A stretch of DNA of 33,395 nt from Candidatus Gastranaerophilales bacterium (GTDB taxonomy: Bacteria; Bacillota; Clostridia; Lachnospirales; Lachnospiraceae). Of this stretch, positions 22,501 to 33,003 are shown one piece after another. Position 1 is the first letter of the stretch; each line of letters begins with the position of its first letter. The translations under genes were made by a program, and so were the position numbers. A model generated the notes under the pieces. That model was not told where the DNA came from. It saw only the letters and a list, made by a program, of their open reading frames with translations, and did no database searches. The DNA is taken from NCBI GenBank assembly GCA_023663225.1, contig JAMPHU010000033.1, positions 1 through 33,395 on the forward strand. The letters run 5' to 3'.

Positions 22501-23463
22501 TTGGAGATCCACCTCTCCCTTGCGGCGAAAGCGTTGGGATTCAATGTGGCTACGCCTGTGTTTGACGGGGCAAATGAGCGAGATATCATGGATACTCTGG
22601 AGTTGGCAAATGATTATGTCAACCTGCCTTTCGATGAGGAAGAAGCGAAAGAGCGGGCAGAGAGGGATGGTGTGGAGTTTGATAAAGAAGCGCCTACCTT
22701 CTCTGGAAAGCATAAAGAGGAACTGCTGCCGGAGGTTATGGACTATCTGTCCAAGAATCGGGAGCATCGAAAAATATGGGAAGGCGTGCCGATCACCAGA
22801 GATGGCAAGGTGCGTTTGAGAGATGGCAGGACAGGAGAATATTTTGACAGTGCTGTCACAATTGGCCACATGCATTATCTGAAACTGCATCATTTGGTGG
22901 ACGATAAGATACACGCGCGTTCTACGGGACCGTATTCCCTGGTGACACAGCAGCCTTTGGGCGGAAAAGCGCAGTTTGGCGGACAGCGTTTCGGTGAGAT
23001 GGAAGTGTGGGCCCTGGAGGCATACGGCGCATCCTACACGCTGCAGGAGATTTTGACAGTGAAATCCGACGATATTGTGGGCCGTGTCAAGACTTACGAG
23101 GCTATCATCAAGGGAGACAATATCCCAGATCCCGGTATTCCGGAGTCGTTCAAGGTGCTTTTGAAGGAGTTACAGGCTCTTGGACTGGATGTGAGGGTAT
23201 TGCGTGAGGATCGAACCGAGGTGGAGCTGAAAGAGAATATCGACTACGGCGATACCGATTATCGCTATGAGATTGAGGGTGATCGCAAATATGATGATCA
23301 GATGGATGGCAGCTCTCTGGGCAGGATGGGATATCAGGAACAGGAGTTTGAGGAGAGCGGCGAACTGGTAAGCGTGGAGGAGGAACCTGAGGAGCCGGAA
23401 GATCTTGACGAGGATTTCAAAGATGTTCTGGAGGATGATTTTGCAGGCGACGATGAGTTCTAA
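19528..23463 (+). CDS. rpoB: RNA polymerase beta subunit
   Basis: This 1311-residue protein is full length. The rifampicin-binding region (from about residue 489, [20 protein letters not shown] and then [10 protein letters not shown]) carries the wild-type Asp, His and Ser at the main resistance positions. The C-terminus includes [20 protein letters not shown] and ends in a long acidic tail. I choose the ATG at 19528 (MEKNRIRPV): its GGGG at 19515-19518 is 9 nt away, against 3 nt for the ATG at 19522. rpoC follows 29 nt after the stop. The start region has its own promoter and leader structures. Confidence 0.97.
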   Translation: MEKNRIRPVADSKVMRMSYARQKEVLEMPNLIEVQKDSYQWFLDEGLKEAFDDISPIADYSGSLSLEFVDFKLCRDEVKYSIEECKERDANYAAPLKVKVRLYNKEKEEISEHEIFMGDLPLMTDTGTFIINGAERVIVSQLVRSPGIYYAISHDKIGKRLFSCTVIPNRGAWLEYETDSNDVFYVRVDRTRKVPITVLIRALGIGTNEEIRDLFGDEPKIEASFGKDTAENYQEGLLELYKKIRPGEPLSVESAESLINAMFFDPRRYDLAKVGRYKFNKKLALRNRIRHQILAADVVDPSTGEIIASAGDKVSAELADQIQDSAVPFVYIQTEERNVKVLSNMMVDLTHYVDCNPRDYGIRDRVYYPVLAQILEEFGDEPEKLAEALKKNVYELIPKHVTKEDIIASINYNMHLEYGLGNDDDIDHLGNRRIRAVGELLQNQYRIGLSRMERVVRERMTTHDAEEISPQSLINIKPVTAAVKEFFGSSQLSQFMDQNNPLGELTHKRRLSALGPGGLSRDRAGFEVRDVHYSHYGRMCPIETPEGPNIGLINSLASYARINEYGFVEAPYRKIDKSDSVNPRVTDEVVYMTADEEDNYHVAQASEQLDAEGHFVRNSVSGRFRKETQEYPKAMFDYMDVSPRMVFSVATALIPFLQNDDANRALMGSNMQRQAVPLLTTEAPVVGTGMEPKAAVDSGVCVVAKKSGEVTYVAADLIRIACDDGEKMEYKLTKFSRSNQSNCYNQKPIVFKGDHVEEGQVIADGPSTSMGELALGKNPLIGFMTWEGYNYEDAVLLSERLVQEDIYTSVHIEEYEAEARDTKLGPEEITRDVPGVGDDALKDLDDRGIIRIGAEVRAGDILVGKVTPKGETELTAEERLLRAIFGEKAREVRDTSLKVPHGEYGIVVDAKVFTRENSDELAPGVNQSVRIYIAQKRKISVGDKMAGRHGNKGVVSRVLPVEDMPYLPNGRPLDIVLNPLGVPSRMNIGQVLEIHLSLAAKALGFNVATPVFDGANERDIMDTLELANDYVNLPFDEEEAKERAERDGVEFDKEAPTFSGKHKEELLPEVMDYLSKNREHRKIWEGVPITRDGKVRLRDGRTGEYFDSAVTIGHMHYLKLHHLVDDKIHARSTGPYSLVTQQPLGGKAQFGGQRFGEMEVWALEAYGASYTLQEILTVKSDDIVGRVKTYEAIIKGDNIPDPGIPESFKVLLKELQALGLDVRVLREDRTEVELKENIDYGDTDYRYEIEGDRKYDDQMDGSSLGRMGYQEQEFEESGELVSVEEEPEEPEDLDEDFKDVLEDDFAGDDEF

Positions 23464-23492
23464 ACACGAATAATGGAAAGGGAGTGCCATAA

Positions 23493-26400
23493 ATGTCAGA
23501 AACAACAAATGAAACCTATCAGCCCATTACGTTTGATGCCATTAAGATTGGCCTGGCATCACCGGAAAAGATCCGTGAGTGGTCCCATGGCGAGGTGTTG
23601 AAGCCGGAGACGATAAATTACAGAACGTTGAAACCGGAGAGGGACGGTTTGTTCTGTGAGAAGATTTTCGGACCCAGCAAGGACTGGGAATGTCATTGTG
23701 GTAAATATAAGAAGATTCGTTATAAGGGTGTCGTCTGCGACCGATGCGGCGTGGAGGTCACGAAGTCCAGCGTCAGGAGAGAGCGCATGGGGCATATCGA
23801 GCTTGCGGCGCCGGTATCCCATATTTGGTATTTTAAGGGGATCCCCAGCCGTATGGGGTTGATACTTGATCTGTCTCCCCGTGTGCTGGAGAAAGTTCTG
23901 TATTTTGCTTCCTATATCGTCCTGGATCCTGCGGATTCCAATCTGGATTACAAGCAGATCTTGTCGGAGAAGGAGTACCAGGATGCCCGTGAAGCTTATG
24001 GCAACAAATTCCGTGTGGGAATGGGAGCCGAGGCGATCAAGGAATTGCTTCAGGCGATCGATCTGAACAAGGAAGCGGAGGAACTCAGAGCAGAGTTGAA
24101 CGCTTCTTCCGGTCAGAAGCGCGCGCGTATTATCAAGCGTCTGGATGTGGTAGAGGCATTCCATGAGTCCGGCAATATGCCGGAGTGGATGGTTCTGGAT
24201 GTGCTGCCGGTGATTCCGCCCGATCTGCGGGCTATGGTACAGTTGGATGGCGGACGTTTTGCCACTTCCGACCTGAATGATCTCTACAGAAGGATCATCA
24301 ACCGCAACAACCGTCTCAAGAGGCTGTTGGAGTTGGGCGCGCCGGATATTATCGTCCGCAACGAGAAGCGTATGCTGCAGGAGGCGGTGGACGCATTGAT
24401 TGACAATGGCCGACGCGGGCGTCCCGTCACAGGCCCCGGGAACAGACCGCTGAAATCCCTGTCCGATATGTTGAAAGGGAAAAACGGGCGCTTCCGTCAA
24501 AATCTGTTGGGTAAGCGTGTGGATTATTCCGGACGTTCCGTTATCGTGGTGGGGCCGGAACTCAAGATTTATCAGTGCGGTCTGCCCAAGGAGATGGCGA
24601 TCGAGCTGTTCAAACCTTTTGTGATGAAAGAGCTGGTGGCAAAAGGCATCAGCCAGAATATCAAAAACGCCAAGAAATTGGTAGAGCGTCTCGACACGCA
24701 GGTGTGGGACATTCTGGAGGAGGTTATCAAGGAGCATCCGGTTATGTTAAACCGCGCCCCCACTCTTCACAGGCTGGGTATTCAGGCGTTTGAGCCTATT
24801 TTGGTAGAGGGTAAGGCGATCAAGCTGCATCCCTTGGTTTGTACCGCTTTCAACGCCGATTTCGACGGCGACCAGATGGCAGTACACCTTCCGCTGTCTG
24901 TGGAGGCGCAGTCGGAGTGCAGATTTATGCTGTTGTCCCCGAACAATCTGTTAAAGCCTTCCGATGGAGGGCCAGTGGCGGTTCCTTCTCAGGACATGGT
25001 GCTTGGCATCTATTATTTGACGCAGGAAAGACCTGGCGCGTTGGGAGAGGGCAAATTTTTTAAGAATGTGAATGAAGCTATTTTGGCATATGAAAATCAG
25101 GAGTGCACGCTACATTCCAGAATTAACGTGCGTGTCACCAAGGTCAACGCTGACGGTGAGACAGTGAGCGGGAATGTGGAGTCTACGCTGGGACGTTTTC
25201 TCTTTAATGAGATATTGCCCCAGGATTTGGGTTTTGTGGACAGAAGCGATCCTGAGAATTTCCTAAAGCTGGAAGTTGACTTCCACGTGGGCAAAAAAGG
25301 ATTGACTCAGATTTTGGAGAAGGTCATCAATACGCATGGTGCTTCCAGAACTGCGGAAGTGCTTGACGATGTGAAGTCCATTGGCTATAAGTACTCCACC
25401 AAGGCGGCTATGACGGTGTCTATCTCCGATATGACCGTTCCGGAGCAGAAGGCAGATATGCTTGCTGCGGCGCAGGAGACGGTAGACCGGATCGCCGCCA
25501 ACTACAGGCGAGGTCTGATCACCGACGAGGAGAGATACCGCGCGGTTGTGGAGACTTGGAACGAAACGGATAAGGAATTGACAGACGTGCTGTTGTCGGG
25601 GTTGGATAAGTATAACAACATCTTTATGATGGCCGATTCCGGCGCCCGTGGTTCCAACCAGCAGATCAAGCAGTTGGCCGGTATGCGTGGATTGATGGCA
25701 GATACCACCGGCAGGACGATTGAGCTGCCTATCAAATCCAATTTCCGTGAGGGTCTGGATGTACTGGAGTACTTCATGTCTGCGCACGGCGCCCGCAAGG
25801 GATTGTCTGATACCGCTCTGCGTACTGCGGACTCCGGTTATCTGACCAGACGAATGGTGGATGTGTCTCAGGAGTTGATCATTCACGATATCGACTGCTC
25901 GGAAGGGAAGGATGAAATCCCCGGAATGGTAGTCAAGGCGTTTATGGACGGCAAGGAGACCATTGAAAATCTGAAAGACAGGATCACAGGTAGATTTTCC
26001 TGTGAGGATATCAAGGATAAGGACAGCAATGTCCTTGTGAAGCGCAATCATATGATCACGCCCGGACGTGCGGCCAAGATCCTGAGCGTTGGCGTGGATG
26101 AGAAGGGTCAGCCTATCGAGGCTGTGAAGATCCGTACCATTTTGACGTGCCGCTCCAAGAACGGAATCTGTGCAAAGTGCTACGGTGCGAATATGGCTAC
26201 CGGAGAAGCGGTTCAGGAAGGTGAGGCAGTCGGCATCATCGCCGCGCAGTCCATCGGTGAACCCGGTACGCAGTTGACCATGAGAACATTCCACACCGGC
26301 GGTGTGGCGGGCGACGATATCACCCAAGGTCTTCCCCGTGTGGAGGAGTTGTTTGAGGCGAGAAAACCCAAGGGACTTGCGATTATTGCGGAGTTTGGCG

Positions 26401-27230
26401 GTATGGCTGAGGTCCGCGATACCAAGAAAAAGAGAGAAGTGATCGTCTCCAATCAGGAGACGGGTGAGTCCAAGGCGTACTTGATCCCGTACGGTTCCCG
26501 TGTGAAGGTCGTGGACGGTCAGGAATTGGAAGCGGGAGACGAGTTGACAGAGGGAAGCGTGAATCCGCATGATCTGTTGAAGATTAAGGGAATCCGCGCC
26601 GTTCAGGACTATCTGCTCAGAGAGGTGCAGAGAGTGTATCGTCTGCAAGGCGTGGATATTGCAGATAAGCATATCGAAGTGCTGGTGCGTCAGATGTTGA
26701 AGAAAGTGCGCATTGAGGACAGCGGCGATTCAGAGTATCTGCCCGGTTCGTTGGTAGATGTGTTAGATTATGAGGAGTTGAATGAACAGCTTCTCGCAGA
26801 AGGCAAACAGCCTGCGGATGGTAAACAGATCATTCTGGGTATCACGAAGGCGGCGCTGGCTACCAATTCCTTCTTGTCGGCAGCTTCCTTCCAGGAGACT
26901 ACCAAGGTTTTGACGGAAGCTGCTATCAAGGGCAAGATCGATCCGTTGATCGGCCTGAAGGAGAATGTGATCATCGGCAAACTGATTCCCGCCGGCACCG
27001 GTATGAGGCGATATCGTGATATCAAGCTGAGTACGGACAACACCGGAGTCATCTCTTTTGACGAGGATCTGTTTGGAGGAGAAGATCCGGAAGAAATCTT
27101 TGGAGAGGATACCCTGCCGGAGGAGAGTTTGGATGGCACGGGGCTGGATGAAGAAGTTGACATGAACGAGGATGCAGATTCCACTCTGGAGACGGAAGAG
27201 GCAATGGAAGGCGAAACGGTTGAGGTTTAA
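23493..27230 (+). CDS. rpoC: RNA polymerase beta' subunit
   Basis: This 1245-residue protein carries the catalytic motif [12 protein letters not shown] from residue 454, with Asp456, Asp458 and Asp460 holding the active-site magnesium. The N-terminal zinc-binding segment ([20 protein letters not shown]) and the trigger-loop and bridge-helix region ([20 protein letters not shown] then [20 protein letters not shown]) are intact. The last 50 residues are strongly acidic, like the tail of RpoB. The ribosome binding site is within GGAAAGGGAG. A very strong terminator follows. Confidence 0.98.
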   Translation: MSETTNETYQPITFDAIKIGLASPEKIREWSHGEVLKPETINYRTLKPERDGLFCEKIFGPSKDWECHCGKYKKIRYKGVVCDRCGVEVTKSSVRRERMGHIELAAPVSHIWYFKGIPSRMGLILDLSPRVLEKVLYFASYIVLDPADSNLDYKQILSEKEYQDAREAYGNKFRVGMGAEAIKELLQAIDLNKEAEELRAELNASSGQKRARIIKRLDVVEAFHESGNMPEWMVLDVLPVIPPDLRAMVQLDGGRFATSDLNDLYRRIINRNNRLKRLLELGAPDIIVRNEKRMLQEAVDALIDNGRRGRPVTGPGNRPLKSLSDMLKGKNGRFRQNLLGKRVDYSGRSVIVVGPELKIYQCGLPKEMAIELFKPFVMKELVAKGISQNIKNAKKLVERLDTQVWDILEEVIKEHPVMLNRAPTLHRLGIQAFEPILVEGKAIKLHPLVCTAFNADFDGDQMAVHLPLSVEAQSECRFMLLSPNNLLKPSDGGPVAVPSQDMVLGIYYLTQERPGALGEGKFFKNVNEAILAYENQECTLHSRINVRVTKVNADGETVSGNVESTLGRFLFNEILPQDLGFVDRSDPENFLKLEVDFHVGKKGLTQILEKVINTHGASRTAEVLDDVKSIGYKYSTKAAMTVSISDMTVPEQKADMLAAAQETVDRIAANYRRGLITDEERYRAVVETWNETDKELTDVLLSGLDKYNNIFMMADSGARGSNQQIKQLAGMRGLMADTTGRTIELPIKSNFREGLDVLEYFMSAHGARKGLSDTALRTADSGYLTRRMVDVSQELIIHDIDCSEGKDEIPGMVVKAFMDGKETIENLKDRITGRFSCEDIKDKDSNVLVKRNHMITPGRAAKILSVGVDEKGQPIEAVKIRTILTCRSKNGICAKCYGANMATGEAVQEGEAVGIIAAQSIGEPGTQLTMRTFHTGGVAGDDITQGLPRVEELFEARKPKGLAIIAEFGGMAEVRDTKKKREVIVSNQETGESKAYLIPYGSRVKVVDGQELEAGDELTEGSVNPHDLLKIKGIRAVQDYLLREVQRVYRLQGVDIADKHIEVLVRQMLKKVRIEDSGDSEYLPGSLVDVLDYEELNEQLLAEGKQPADGKQIILGITKAALATNSFLSAASFQETTKVLTEAAIKGKIDPLIGLKENVIIGKLIPAGTGMRRYRDIKLSTDNTGVISFDEDLFGGEDPEEIFGEDTLPEESLDGTGLDEEVDMNEDADSTLETEEAMEGETVEV

Positions 27231-27251
27231 ACGGTCGCCTTTAGGATGATC

Positions 27252-27312
27252 AAGGAGCGCTGCAAAATGACAAACCTGCGGGTCGAGATTCATTTTGCGG
27301 CGCTCCTTTTTT
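27252..27312 (+). terminator. rho-independent terminator of rpoB-rpoC
   Basis: A 19-nt arm at 27252-27270 pairs with 27290-27308, with one G-U wobble, and ends in TTTTTT (27307-27312). It is one of the strongest hairpins in the window and separates rpoC from the rmlD-like gene. Confidence 0.92.
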
Positions 27313-27332
27313 AGCGGAGGAAACATTATAAT

Positions 27333-28175
27333 ATGAAGGTATTGGTGACGGGCGTAGGCGGGCAGTTGGGATATGACGTGGTAAGAGAACTCGGCGGACG
27401 GGGGATCGAAACTGTAGGCACAAGCAGTCGGGACATGGATATCACGGATGCGCGGCAAGTGGAAAAGGTGATAAAAGAAGCGGCTTGTGACGCTGTGATC
27501 CATTGTGCCGCTTATACGGCGGTGGACGCGGCGCAAGATGATGAAGAAAACTGTAGAAAAGTCAATGTGGACGGTCCGCAGAATATTGCGAATGTCTGTA
27601 AAAGCCTGGATATTAAAATGCTTTATGTGAGTACGGATTACGTCTTTGGAGGACAGGGGGAGACTCCTTGGGAACCGGAGGATCCGAAGGAACCTCAGAG
27701 CGTGTATGGACGGACCAAGTATGAAGGGGAATTGGCTGTACAGAATACGCTGGAAAAATATTTTATTGTGCGGGTGGCATGGACTTACGGCATCAACGGA
27801 AAGAATTTTGTCAAGACCATGTTAAAGTTGGCGGAAAATCATAAGCGCATAACTGTAGTAAATGATCAGTTCGGCTCTCCGACTTATACCCGCGATCTGG
27901 CGATCCTTTTGGCGGATATGATCCAGACGGAGAAATATGGCGTTTACCATGCATCCAACGAGGGGTTTTGCTCCTGGTATGAATTTGCCTGTGCGATCTT
28001 TGAAAAGGCAGGTATTGAGATGGAGGTGGCGCCGGTGACGACCGCGGAGTACGGGGCGAAAGCGCCTCGTCCGCAAAACAGCCGTCTCAGCAAACGGCGG
28101 CTTACGGAGAATGGATTTGACAGACTGCCGCCCTGGGAGGATGCGCTGGACAGATATTTGGAAGAATTGTTATAA
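27333..28175 (+). CDS. rfbD: dTDP-4-dehydrorhamnose reductase (RmlD/RfbD family)
   Basis: This 280-residue protein has an N-terminal NAD(P)-binding GVGGQLG motif (residues 7-13), CAAYTAVDAAQDD, and the YGRTK catalytic pair (Tyr125, Lys129). Length and order match RmlD, which reduces dTDP-4-keto-L-rhamnose to dTDP-L-rhamnose with NAD(P)H in the cytosol. The product is a sugar donor for cell-wall polysaccharides or glycans. The other rml genes are not in the window. The gene sits alone between rpoC and rpsL. GGAGG at 27316-27320 is 12 nt before the ATG. No clear promoter is visible; the preceding terminator suggests weak expression by readthrough or an unseen promoter. Confidence 0.88.
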   Translation: MKVLVTGVGGQLGYDVVRELGGRGIETVGTSSRDMDITDARQVEKVIKEAACDAVIHCAAYTAVDAAQDDEENCRKVNVDGPQNIANVCKSLDIKMLYVSTDYVFGGQGETPWEPEDPKEPQSVYGRTKYEGELAVQNTLEKYFIVRVAWTYGINGKNFVKTMLKLAENHKRITVVNDQFGSPTYTRDLAILLADMIQTEKYGVYHASNEGFCSWYEFACAIFEKAGIEMEVAPVTTAEYGAKAPRPQNSRLSKRRLTENGFDRLPPWEDALDRYLEELL

Positions 28176-28202
28176 TTTTCGTGTTTGCAGGAAAAAATTA
28201 GA

Positions 28203-28231
28203 TTGACAATGCATCAGCAAAGAAGTATACT
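28203..28231 (+). promoter_or_regulatory. sigma-A promoter of rpsL-rpsG-fusA
   Basis: The -35 element TTGACA is at 28203-28208 and the -10 element TATACT at 28226-28231, with a 17-nt spacer. This is near consensus and opens the str operon after the rmlD-like gene, with a leader of about 70 nt. Confidence 0.87.
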
Positions 28232-28306
28232 GTTTTAGTGTGCACGCGAGTGTCCTATTTTGTGTGTCACAAAAATAATATATTATTATGAAAGAGGTGA
28301 AACAGA

Positions 28307-28729
28307 ATGCCAACATTTAACCAGTTAGTAAGAAAGGGACGTCAGACTTCTGTAAAGAAGTCAACAGCACCGGCTCTCCAGAAGGGTTACAACTCTCTTC
28401 ACAAGAAAGCGACCGATACTTCCGCTCCTCAGAAGAGAGGTGTGTGTACTGCTGTCAAGACAGCTACTCCTAAGAAGCCTAACTCAGCGCTGAGAAAGAT
28501 CGCCAGAGTACGTCTTTCCAACGGTATCGAGGTTACCAGCTATATTCCTGGCGAGGGACACAACCTTCAGGAGCATAGTGTCGTGCTGATCCGTGGCGGC
28601 AGGGTGAAGGATCTTCCCGGTACCAGATATCACATTATCCGTGGTACGCTCGATACTGCAGGGGTTGCCAACAGAAAGCAGGCTCGTTCCAAATACGGCG
28701 CTAAAAGGCCTAAAGAAGCCAAGAAGTAA
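28307..28729 (+). CDS. rpsL: 30S ribosomal protein S12
   Basis: This 140-residue protein is in the decoding centre of the ribosome. [20 protein letters not shown] and [20 protein letters not shown] are intact, with lysines at the two positions where changes commonly give streptomycin resistance, so the allele looks wild-type. A short insertion after residue 24 ([17 protein letters not shown]) is of the longer kind found in many Firmicutes. First gene of the str operon. Confidence 0.97.
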   Translation: MPTFNQLVRKGRQTSVKKSTAPALQKGYNSLHKKATDTSAPQKRGVCTAVKTATPKKPNSALRKIARVRLSNGIEVTSYIPGEGHNLQEHSVVLIRGGRVKDLPGTRYHIIRGTLDTAGVANRKQARSKYGAKRPKEAKK

Positions 28730-28764
28730 AGCCGTTGTCTTGTACCACTAAACGAACTAAGAAC

Positions 28765-28805
28765 AGTGTTGGAATTCTGTAATACAGATATACAGCGCGA
28801 ACACT
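28765..28805 (+). promoter_or_regulatory. hairpin in the rpsL-rpsG gap, candidate S7 site
   Basis: AGTGTT (28765-28770) pairs with AACACT (28800-28805), enclosing the hairpin TCTGT (28776-28780) with ACAGA (28784-28788). The 131-nt gap contains no gene. In E. coli S7 binds the rpsL-rpsG gap to repress its own synthesis. Position and size are compatible, but no sequence match to that site is claimed. Confidence 0.3.
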
Positions 28806-28860
28806 TGGGGAAACACATGTGAGTACCGATGATTTATTGACTAATAAGGAGGGAAGAACC

Positions 28861-29331
28861 GTGCCAAGAAAAGGTCATGTTCAGAAAAGAGATGTATTAG
28901 CGGATCCTTTGTATAACAACAAGGTGGTCACCAAGCTGATCAACAACATTATGTTGGATGGTAAGAAAGGGGTGGCCCAGAAGATCGTATACGGGGCATT
29001 TGCCAGAGTAGAGCAAAAATCCGGTAAACCGGCTCTTGAAGTATTTGAAGAGGCTATGAATAATATCATGCCTGTATTGGAAGTAAAGGCAAGACGTATC
29101 GGCGGAGCTACCTATCAGGTGCCCATCGAGGTCAGAGCAGACAGACGCCAGGCTTTGGCACTGCGCTGGTTGACCATGTTCTCTCGCAAGAGAAGCGAGA
29201 AGACTATGGAGGAGAGACTTGCCAATGAAATCCTCGACGCATCCAACAGCACCGGCGCTGCGGTCAAGAGGAAAGAGGACATGCACAAGATGGCAGAGGC
29301 GAACAAGGCGTTTGCGCACTATCGCTTCTAA
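28861..29331 (+). CDS. rpsG: 30S ribosomal protein S7
   Basis: This 156-residue protein is the standard length. [20 protein letters not shown] at the start and [20 protein letters not shown] at the end are typical. S7 starts assembly of the 30S head. The start is GTG at 28861, with AAGGAGGG at 28847-28854 spaced correctly. An in-frame GTG at 28819 would add 14 residues not found in S7 and is rejected. Confidence 0.97.
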   Translation: MPRKGHVQKRDVLADPLYNNKVVTKLINNIMLDGKKGVAQKIVYGAFARVEQKSGKPALEVFEEAMNNIMPVLEVKARRIGGATYQVPIEVRADRRQALALRWLTMFSRKRSEKTMEERLANEILDASNSTGAAVKRKEDMHKMAEANKAFAHYRF

Positions 29332-29385
29332 GATTGCTTGTGATCATGTCAAGAGTTCTGAAAATAACTATAGGAGGAGAGAACC

Positions 29386-31548
29386 TTGGCTGGACGAGAA
29401 TATCCACTTGAGAGAACCAGAAATATCGGGATTATGGCTCACATCGATGCAGGTAAGACTACATTGACTGAGCGTATACTGTACTATACTGGTGTGAACT
29501 ATAAGATCGGTGATACTCACGAAGGTACTGCCACCATGGACTGGATGGAGCAGGAACAAGAGAGAGGCATCACCATCACATCCGCTGCTACGACCTGCCA
29601 TTGGACTTTGGAAAAAGAGGCCAAACCCATGCCCGGCGCGTTGGAGCACAGGATCAATATTATTGACACTCCTGGTCACGTTGACTTCACAGTAGAGGTC
29701 GAGCGTTCCCTTCGTGTGTTGGACGGCGCGGTGGGCGTCTTCTGCGCAAAGGGCGGCGTTGAACCCCAATCCGAGAACGTATGGCGTCAGGCTGACACTT
29801 ACAATGTACCTCGTATGGCGTTTATCAACAAGATGGACATCATGGGTGCGGACTTTTACGGAGCAGTAGAGCAGATTAAGACCAGGCTTGGAAAAAATGC
29901 GATCATTCTTCAGTTGCCGATTGGCAAGGAGGATGAATTTAAGGGCATCATCGATCTGTTTGAGATGAAAGCCTATATCTATAATGATGACAAGGGCGAT
30001 GATATAGCGGTAACGGACGATCTTGGAGATATGAAGGACGACGCAGAGCTGTATCGCAGCGAGCTGATCGAGAAAATCTGTGAGTTGGACGACGATCTGA
30101 TGATGCAGTATTTGGATGGGGAGGAACCTTCCACCGAGGACTTGAAGAGAGTGCTCCGCAAGGCTACCTGCGAGTGTACTGCGATTCCGGTCTGTTGTGG
30201 TTCCGCATACCGCAATAAGGGCGTGCAAAAGCTTCTGGATGCAATCCTGGAGTTTATGCCTGCTCCCACAGACGTGCCCGACATCAAGGGTGTGGATCTG
30301 GAAGGCAATGAGGTGGAGAGACATTCTTCTGATGAAGAGCCTTTCTCAGCGCTTGCTTTCAAGATCATGGCAGATCCCTTTGTGGGCAAGCTTGCATTTA
30401 TCCGTGTTTATTCGGGAACCTTAAATTCCGGTTCCTATGTACTCAATGCTTCCAAGGACAGAAAGGAGCGCGTGGGCCGTATCCTTCAGATGCATGCTAA
30501 TAAGCGTGCGGAGCTGGACAAGGTATATTCCGGCGATATCGCTGCAGCGGTTGGTCTGAAAGAGACTGCCACAGGAGATACGCTCTGTGACGAGCAGCAT
30601 CCCGTGATCCTGGAGTCCATGGAGTTCCCAGAGCCCGTTATCGAGCTGGCGATCGAGCCCAAGACCAAGGCGAGCCAGGGCAAGATGGGCGAAGCGCTTG
30701 CAAAGCTGGCGGAGGAAGATCCCACTTTCCGTGCACACACCGATTCCGAGACCGGTCAGACAATCATTGCCGGTATGGGCGAGCTGCATCTGGAGATCAT
30801 TGTGGACCGTCTGCTGCGTGAGTTCCACGTGGAGGCAAACGTGGGCGCACCTCAGGTGGCGTACAAAGAGGCGTTTACCAAAGCAGTCGAGGTGGATTCC
30901 AAGTATGCAAAGCAATCCGGTGGACGAGGACAGTATGGTCATTGTAAAGTTAAATTTGAGCCCATGGAAGCTAACTGCGAGAAGTTTGAGTTTGATCCGA
31001 AGGCCAACGTCCTGATCAATGAGCCGCCCGTGCTTTTGTACGAATCAACCGTTGTCGGAGGCGCGATCCCCAAGGAGTATATCCCTGCGGTCGGCGAAGG
31101 TATCAAGGAAGCGGCGCAGGCAGGTATTTTGGGCGGTTTCCCCGTGCTTGGCGTTCATGCTACCGTGTATGATGGATCCTATCACGAGGTTGACTCTTCC
31201 GAGATGGCATTCCATATTGCCGGTTCCATGGCATTTAAGGAGGCAATGCAGAAGGCCAATCCCGTGCTGCTTGAGCCGATTATGAAGGTGGAGGTCACTA
31301 TGCCCGAAGAGTATATGGGCGACGTGATCGGTGATCTAAATTCCCGTCGTGGACGCGTCGAAGGAATGGAGGATATCGGAGGAGGCAAGATGGTGAAAGC
31401 CTTTGTGCCTCTCGCTGAGATGTTTGGCTATTCAACGGATCTGCGTTCCAAGACACAGGGTCGCGGTAACTACTCTATGTTCTTTGAGTTGTACGAGCAG
31501 GTGCCCAAGAGTGTACAGGAAAAGGTATTGGCAGCAAAAACCAAGTAA
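29386..31548 (+). CDS. fusA: elongation factor G
   Basis: This 720-residue translocation GTPase starts at TTG (29386), with AGGAGG at 29372-29377 and 8 nt spacing. The GTPase motifs are AHIDAGKT (residues 18-25), DTPGHVD (94-100) and NKMD (148-151). The later domains include [15 protein letters not shown] (domain IV) and [12 protein letters not shown] short insertion before the G3 motif ([13 protein letters not shown], about residues 75-90) makes the protein longer than the roughly 690-700 residues of many EF-Gs. It is the third gene of the str operon. Confidence 0.96.
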   Translation: MAGREYPLERTRNIGIMAHIDAGKTTLTERILYYTGVNYKIGDTHEGTATMDWMEQEQERGITITSAATTCHWTLEKEAKPMPGALEHRINIIDTPGHVDFTVEVERSLRVLDGAVGVFCAKGGVEPQSENVWRQADTYNVPRMAFINKMDIMGADFYGAVEQIKTRLGKNAIILQLPIGKEDEFKGIIDLFEMKAYIYNDDKGDDIAVTDDLGDMKDDAELYRSELIEKICELDDDLMMQYLDGEEPSTEDLKRVLRKATCECTAIPVCCGSAYRNKGVQKLLDAILEFMPAPTDVPDIKGVDLEGNEVERHSSDEEPFSALAFKIMADPFVGKLAFIRVYSGTLNSGSYVLNASKDRKERVGRILQMHANKRAELDKVYSGDIAAAVGLKETATGDTLCDEQHPVILESMEFPEPVIELAIEPKTKASQGKMGEALAKLAEEDPTFRAHTDSETGQTIIAGMGELHLEIIVDRLLREFHVEANVGAPQVAYKEAFTKAVEVDSKYAKQSGGRGQYGHCKVKFEPMEANCEKFEFDPKANVLINEPPVLLYESTVVGGAIPKEYIPAVGEGIKEAAQAGILGGFPVLGVHATVYDGSYHEVDSSEMAFHIAGSMAFKEAMQKANPVLLEPIMKVEVTMPEEYMGDVIGDLNSRRGRVEGMEDIGGGKMVKAFVPLAEMFGYSTDLRSKTQGRGNYSMFFELYEQVPKSVQEKVLAAKTK

Positions 31549-31572
31549 TACCTGCAATTTATTAAAAATAGC

Positions 31573-31601
31573 TTGAAAAACCAAAGATTATCTAATATAA
31601 T
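31573..31601 (+). promoter_or_regulatory. sigma-A promoter of tuf
   Basis: The -35 element TTGAAA is at 31573-31578 and the -10 element TATAAT at 31596-31601, with a 17-nt spacer. It lies between fusA and tuf, so tuf has its own strong promoter in addition to any readthrough. Confidence 0.85.
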
Positions 31602-31660
31602 CAAAAGTAGCCGAGTTATGAGAAAAAACCATTTATTTCATTTTAAGGAGGATTATAGTA

Positions 31661-32851
31661 ATGGCTAAAGCTAAATTTGAGAGAACTAAGCCCCATTGTA
31701 ACATTGGTACGATCGGACACGTTGACCATGGTAAGACAACCCTGACTGCTGCAATCACCAAGACTCTGAATGCAAGACTTGGTACCGGTGAGGCCGTTGC
31801 TTTTGATATGATCGACAAAGCTCCCGAGGAGAGAGAGCGTGGAATTACCATTTCTACCGCACATGTGGAGTATGAGACCGAGAAGAGACACTATGCGCAC
31901 GTTGACTGCCCGGGCCACGCTGACTATGTAAAGAACATGATCACCGGCGCTGCTCAGATGGACGGTGCGATCCTGGTTGTTGCTGCTACCGACGGCGTTA
32001 TGGCTCAGACCAAGGAGCATATCCTGTTGGCTCGTCAGGTGGGCGTGCCCAACATCGTTGTGTTCCTGAACAAGTGCGACAGCGACGACGTTGACGACGA
32101 TATCCTTGAGCTGGTTGAGATGGAAGTTACCGAGCAGTTGGAAGCATATGGCTTCAATGACTGCCCGATCATCAAGGGTTCTGCTCTGAAGGCTCTGGAA
32201 GATCCTTCTGGAGAGTGGGGCGACAAGATTCTTGAGCTGATGTCCACAGTTGACGAGTATATTCCTGATCCTGTTCGTGACACGGATAAGCCTTTCTTGA
32301 TGCCTGTCGAGGACGTGTTCACCATTACCGGTCGTGGTACCGTTGCTACCGGCCGTGTAGAGCGTGGTACTCTGCATATCAACGAGGAAGTTGAGATCAT
32401 CGGTATCAAGGAGGAGACCAAGAAGACGGTTGTAACCGGTATCGAGATGTTCCGTAAGATGTTGGATGAGGCACAGGCTGGCGATAACATCGGTGCGCTG
32501 CTTCGTGGCGTTCAGAGAACTGAGATCGAGAGAGGCCAGGTTGTGGCTAAGCCCGGTTCCGTTACTTGCCACACCAAGTTTACTGCTCAGGTATACGTTC
32601 TGACCAAGGACGAGGGCGGCCGCCATACACCTTTCTTCAACAACTATCGTCCTCAGTTCTATTTCAGAACAACCGACGTTACCGGTGTATGTAACCTCCC
32701 CGATGGCACTGAGATGTGCATGCCTGGCGACAATGTGGAGATGACTATCGAGTTGATCCATCCCATCGCTATGGAGCAAGGTTTGACTTTCGCTATCCGT
32801 GAGGGTGGGCGTACAGTTGGATCCGGCAGGGTTGCTTCTATTATTGAGTAA
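31661..32851 (+). CDS. tuf: elongation factor Tu
   Basis: This 396-residue protein delivers aminoacyl-tRNA to the ribosome. GTPase motifs are GHVDHGKT (residues 19-26), DCPGHAD (around 81-87) and NKCD (around 136-139). Domains 2 and 3 are complete, ending [14 protein letters not shown]. The ribosome binding site AAGGAGG lies 8 or so nt before the ATG. The gene closes the housekeeping block and has its own promoter and terminator. Confidence 0.98.
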   Translation: MAKAKFERTKPHCNIGTIGHVDHGKTTLTAAITKTLNARLGTGEAVAFDMIDKAPEERERGITISTAHVEYETEKRHYAHVDCPGHADYVKNMITGAAQMDGAILVVAATDGVMAQTKEHILLARQVGVPNIVVFLNKCDSDDVDDDILELVEMEVTEQLEAYGFNDCPIIKGSALKALEDPSGEWGDKILELMSTVDEYIPDPVRDTDKPFLMPVEDVFTITGRGTVATGRVERGTLHINEEVEIIGIKEETKKTVVTGIEMFRKMLDEAQAGDNIGALLRGVQRTEIERGQVVAKPGSVTCHTKFTAQVYVLTKDEGGRHTPFFNNYRPQFYFRTTDVTGVCNLPDGTEMCMPGDNVEMTIELIHPIAMEQGLTFAIREGGRTVGSGRVASIIE

Positions 32852-32873
32852 TTGAAAAAAGCTAGATTTTATG

Positions 32874-32904
32874 GGGCTTTCCGAGATTTCGGAGAGCCCT
32901 TTTT
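32874..32904 (+). terminator. rho-independent terminator of tuf
   Basis: GGGCTTTCCGA (32874-32884) pairs with TCGGAGAGCCC (32889-32899), one wobble, loop GATT, followed by TTTTT (32900-32904). Confidence 0.92.
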
Positions 32905-32953
32905 GAGATTTTCGATTAATGAAAAAATTGTGAGCGGTGCCAAAACGGTGCCG

Positions 32954-32999
32954 AAAAATGAAACTCCGACGAAATTTGGCACCATTTTCATCGGAGTTT
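32954..32999 (-). terminator. terminator of the convergent XRE-like gene
   Basis: On the minus strand AAACTCCGA (32999-32991) pairs with TCGGAGTTT (32969-32961) and then runs to five T (32958-32954). Inner bases extend the stem. It begins just after the stop of the minus-strand gene. A GGTGCCAAA / TTTGGCACC pairing (32936-32944 with 32975-32983) offers an alternative fold. Confidence 0.7.
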
Positions 33000-33003
33000 A
33001 CCT

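Noticed and set aside
28819-28860. N-terminal extension of S7 from a GTG at 28819
   Set aside because: The GTG at 28861 gives the exact family start and has AAGGAGGG before it.
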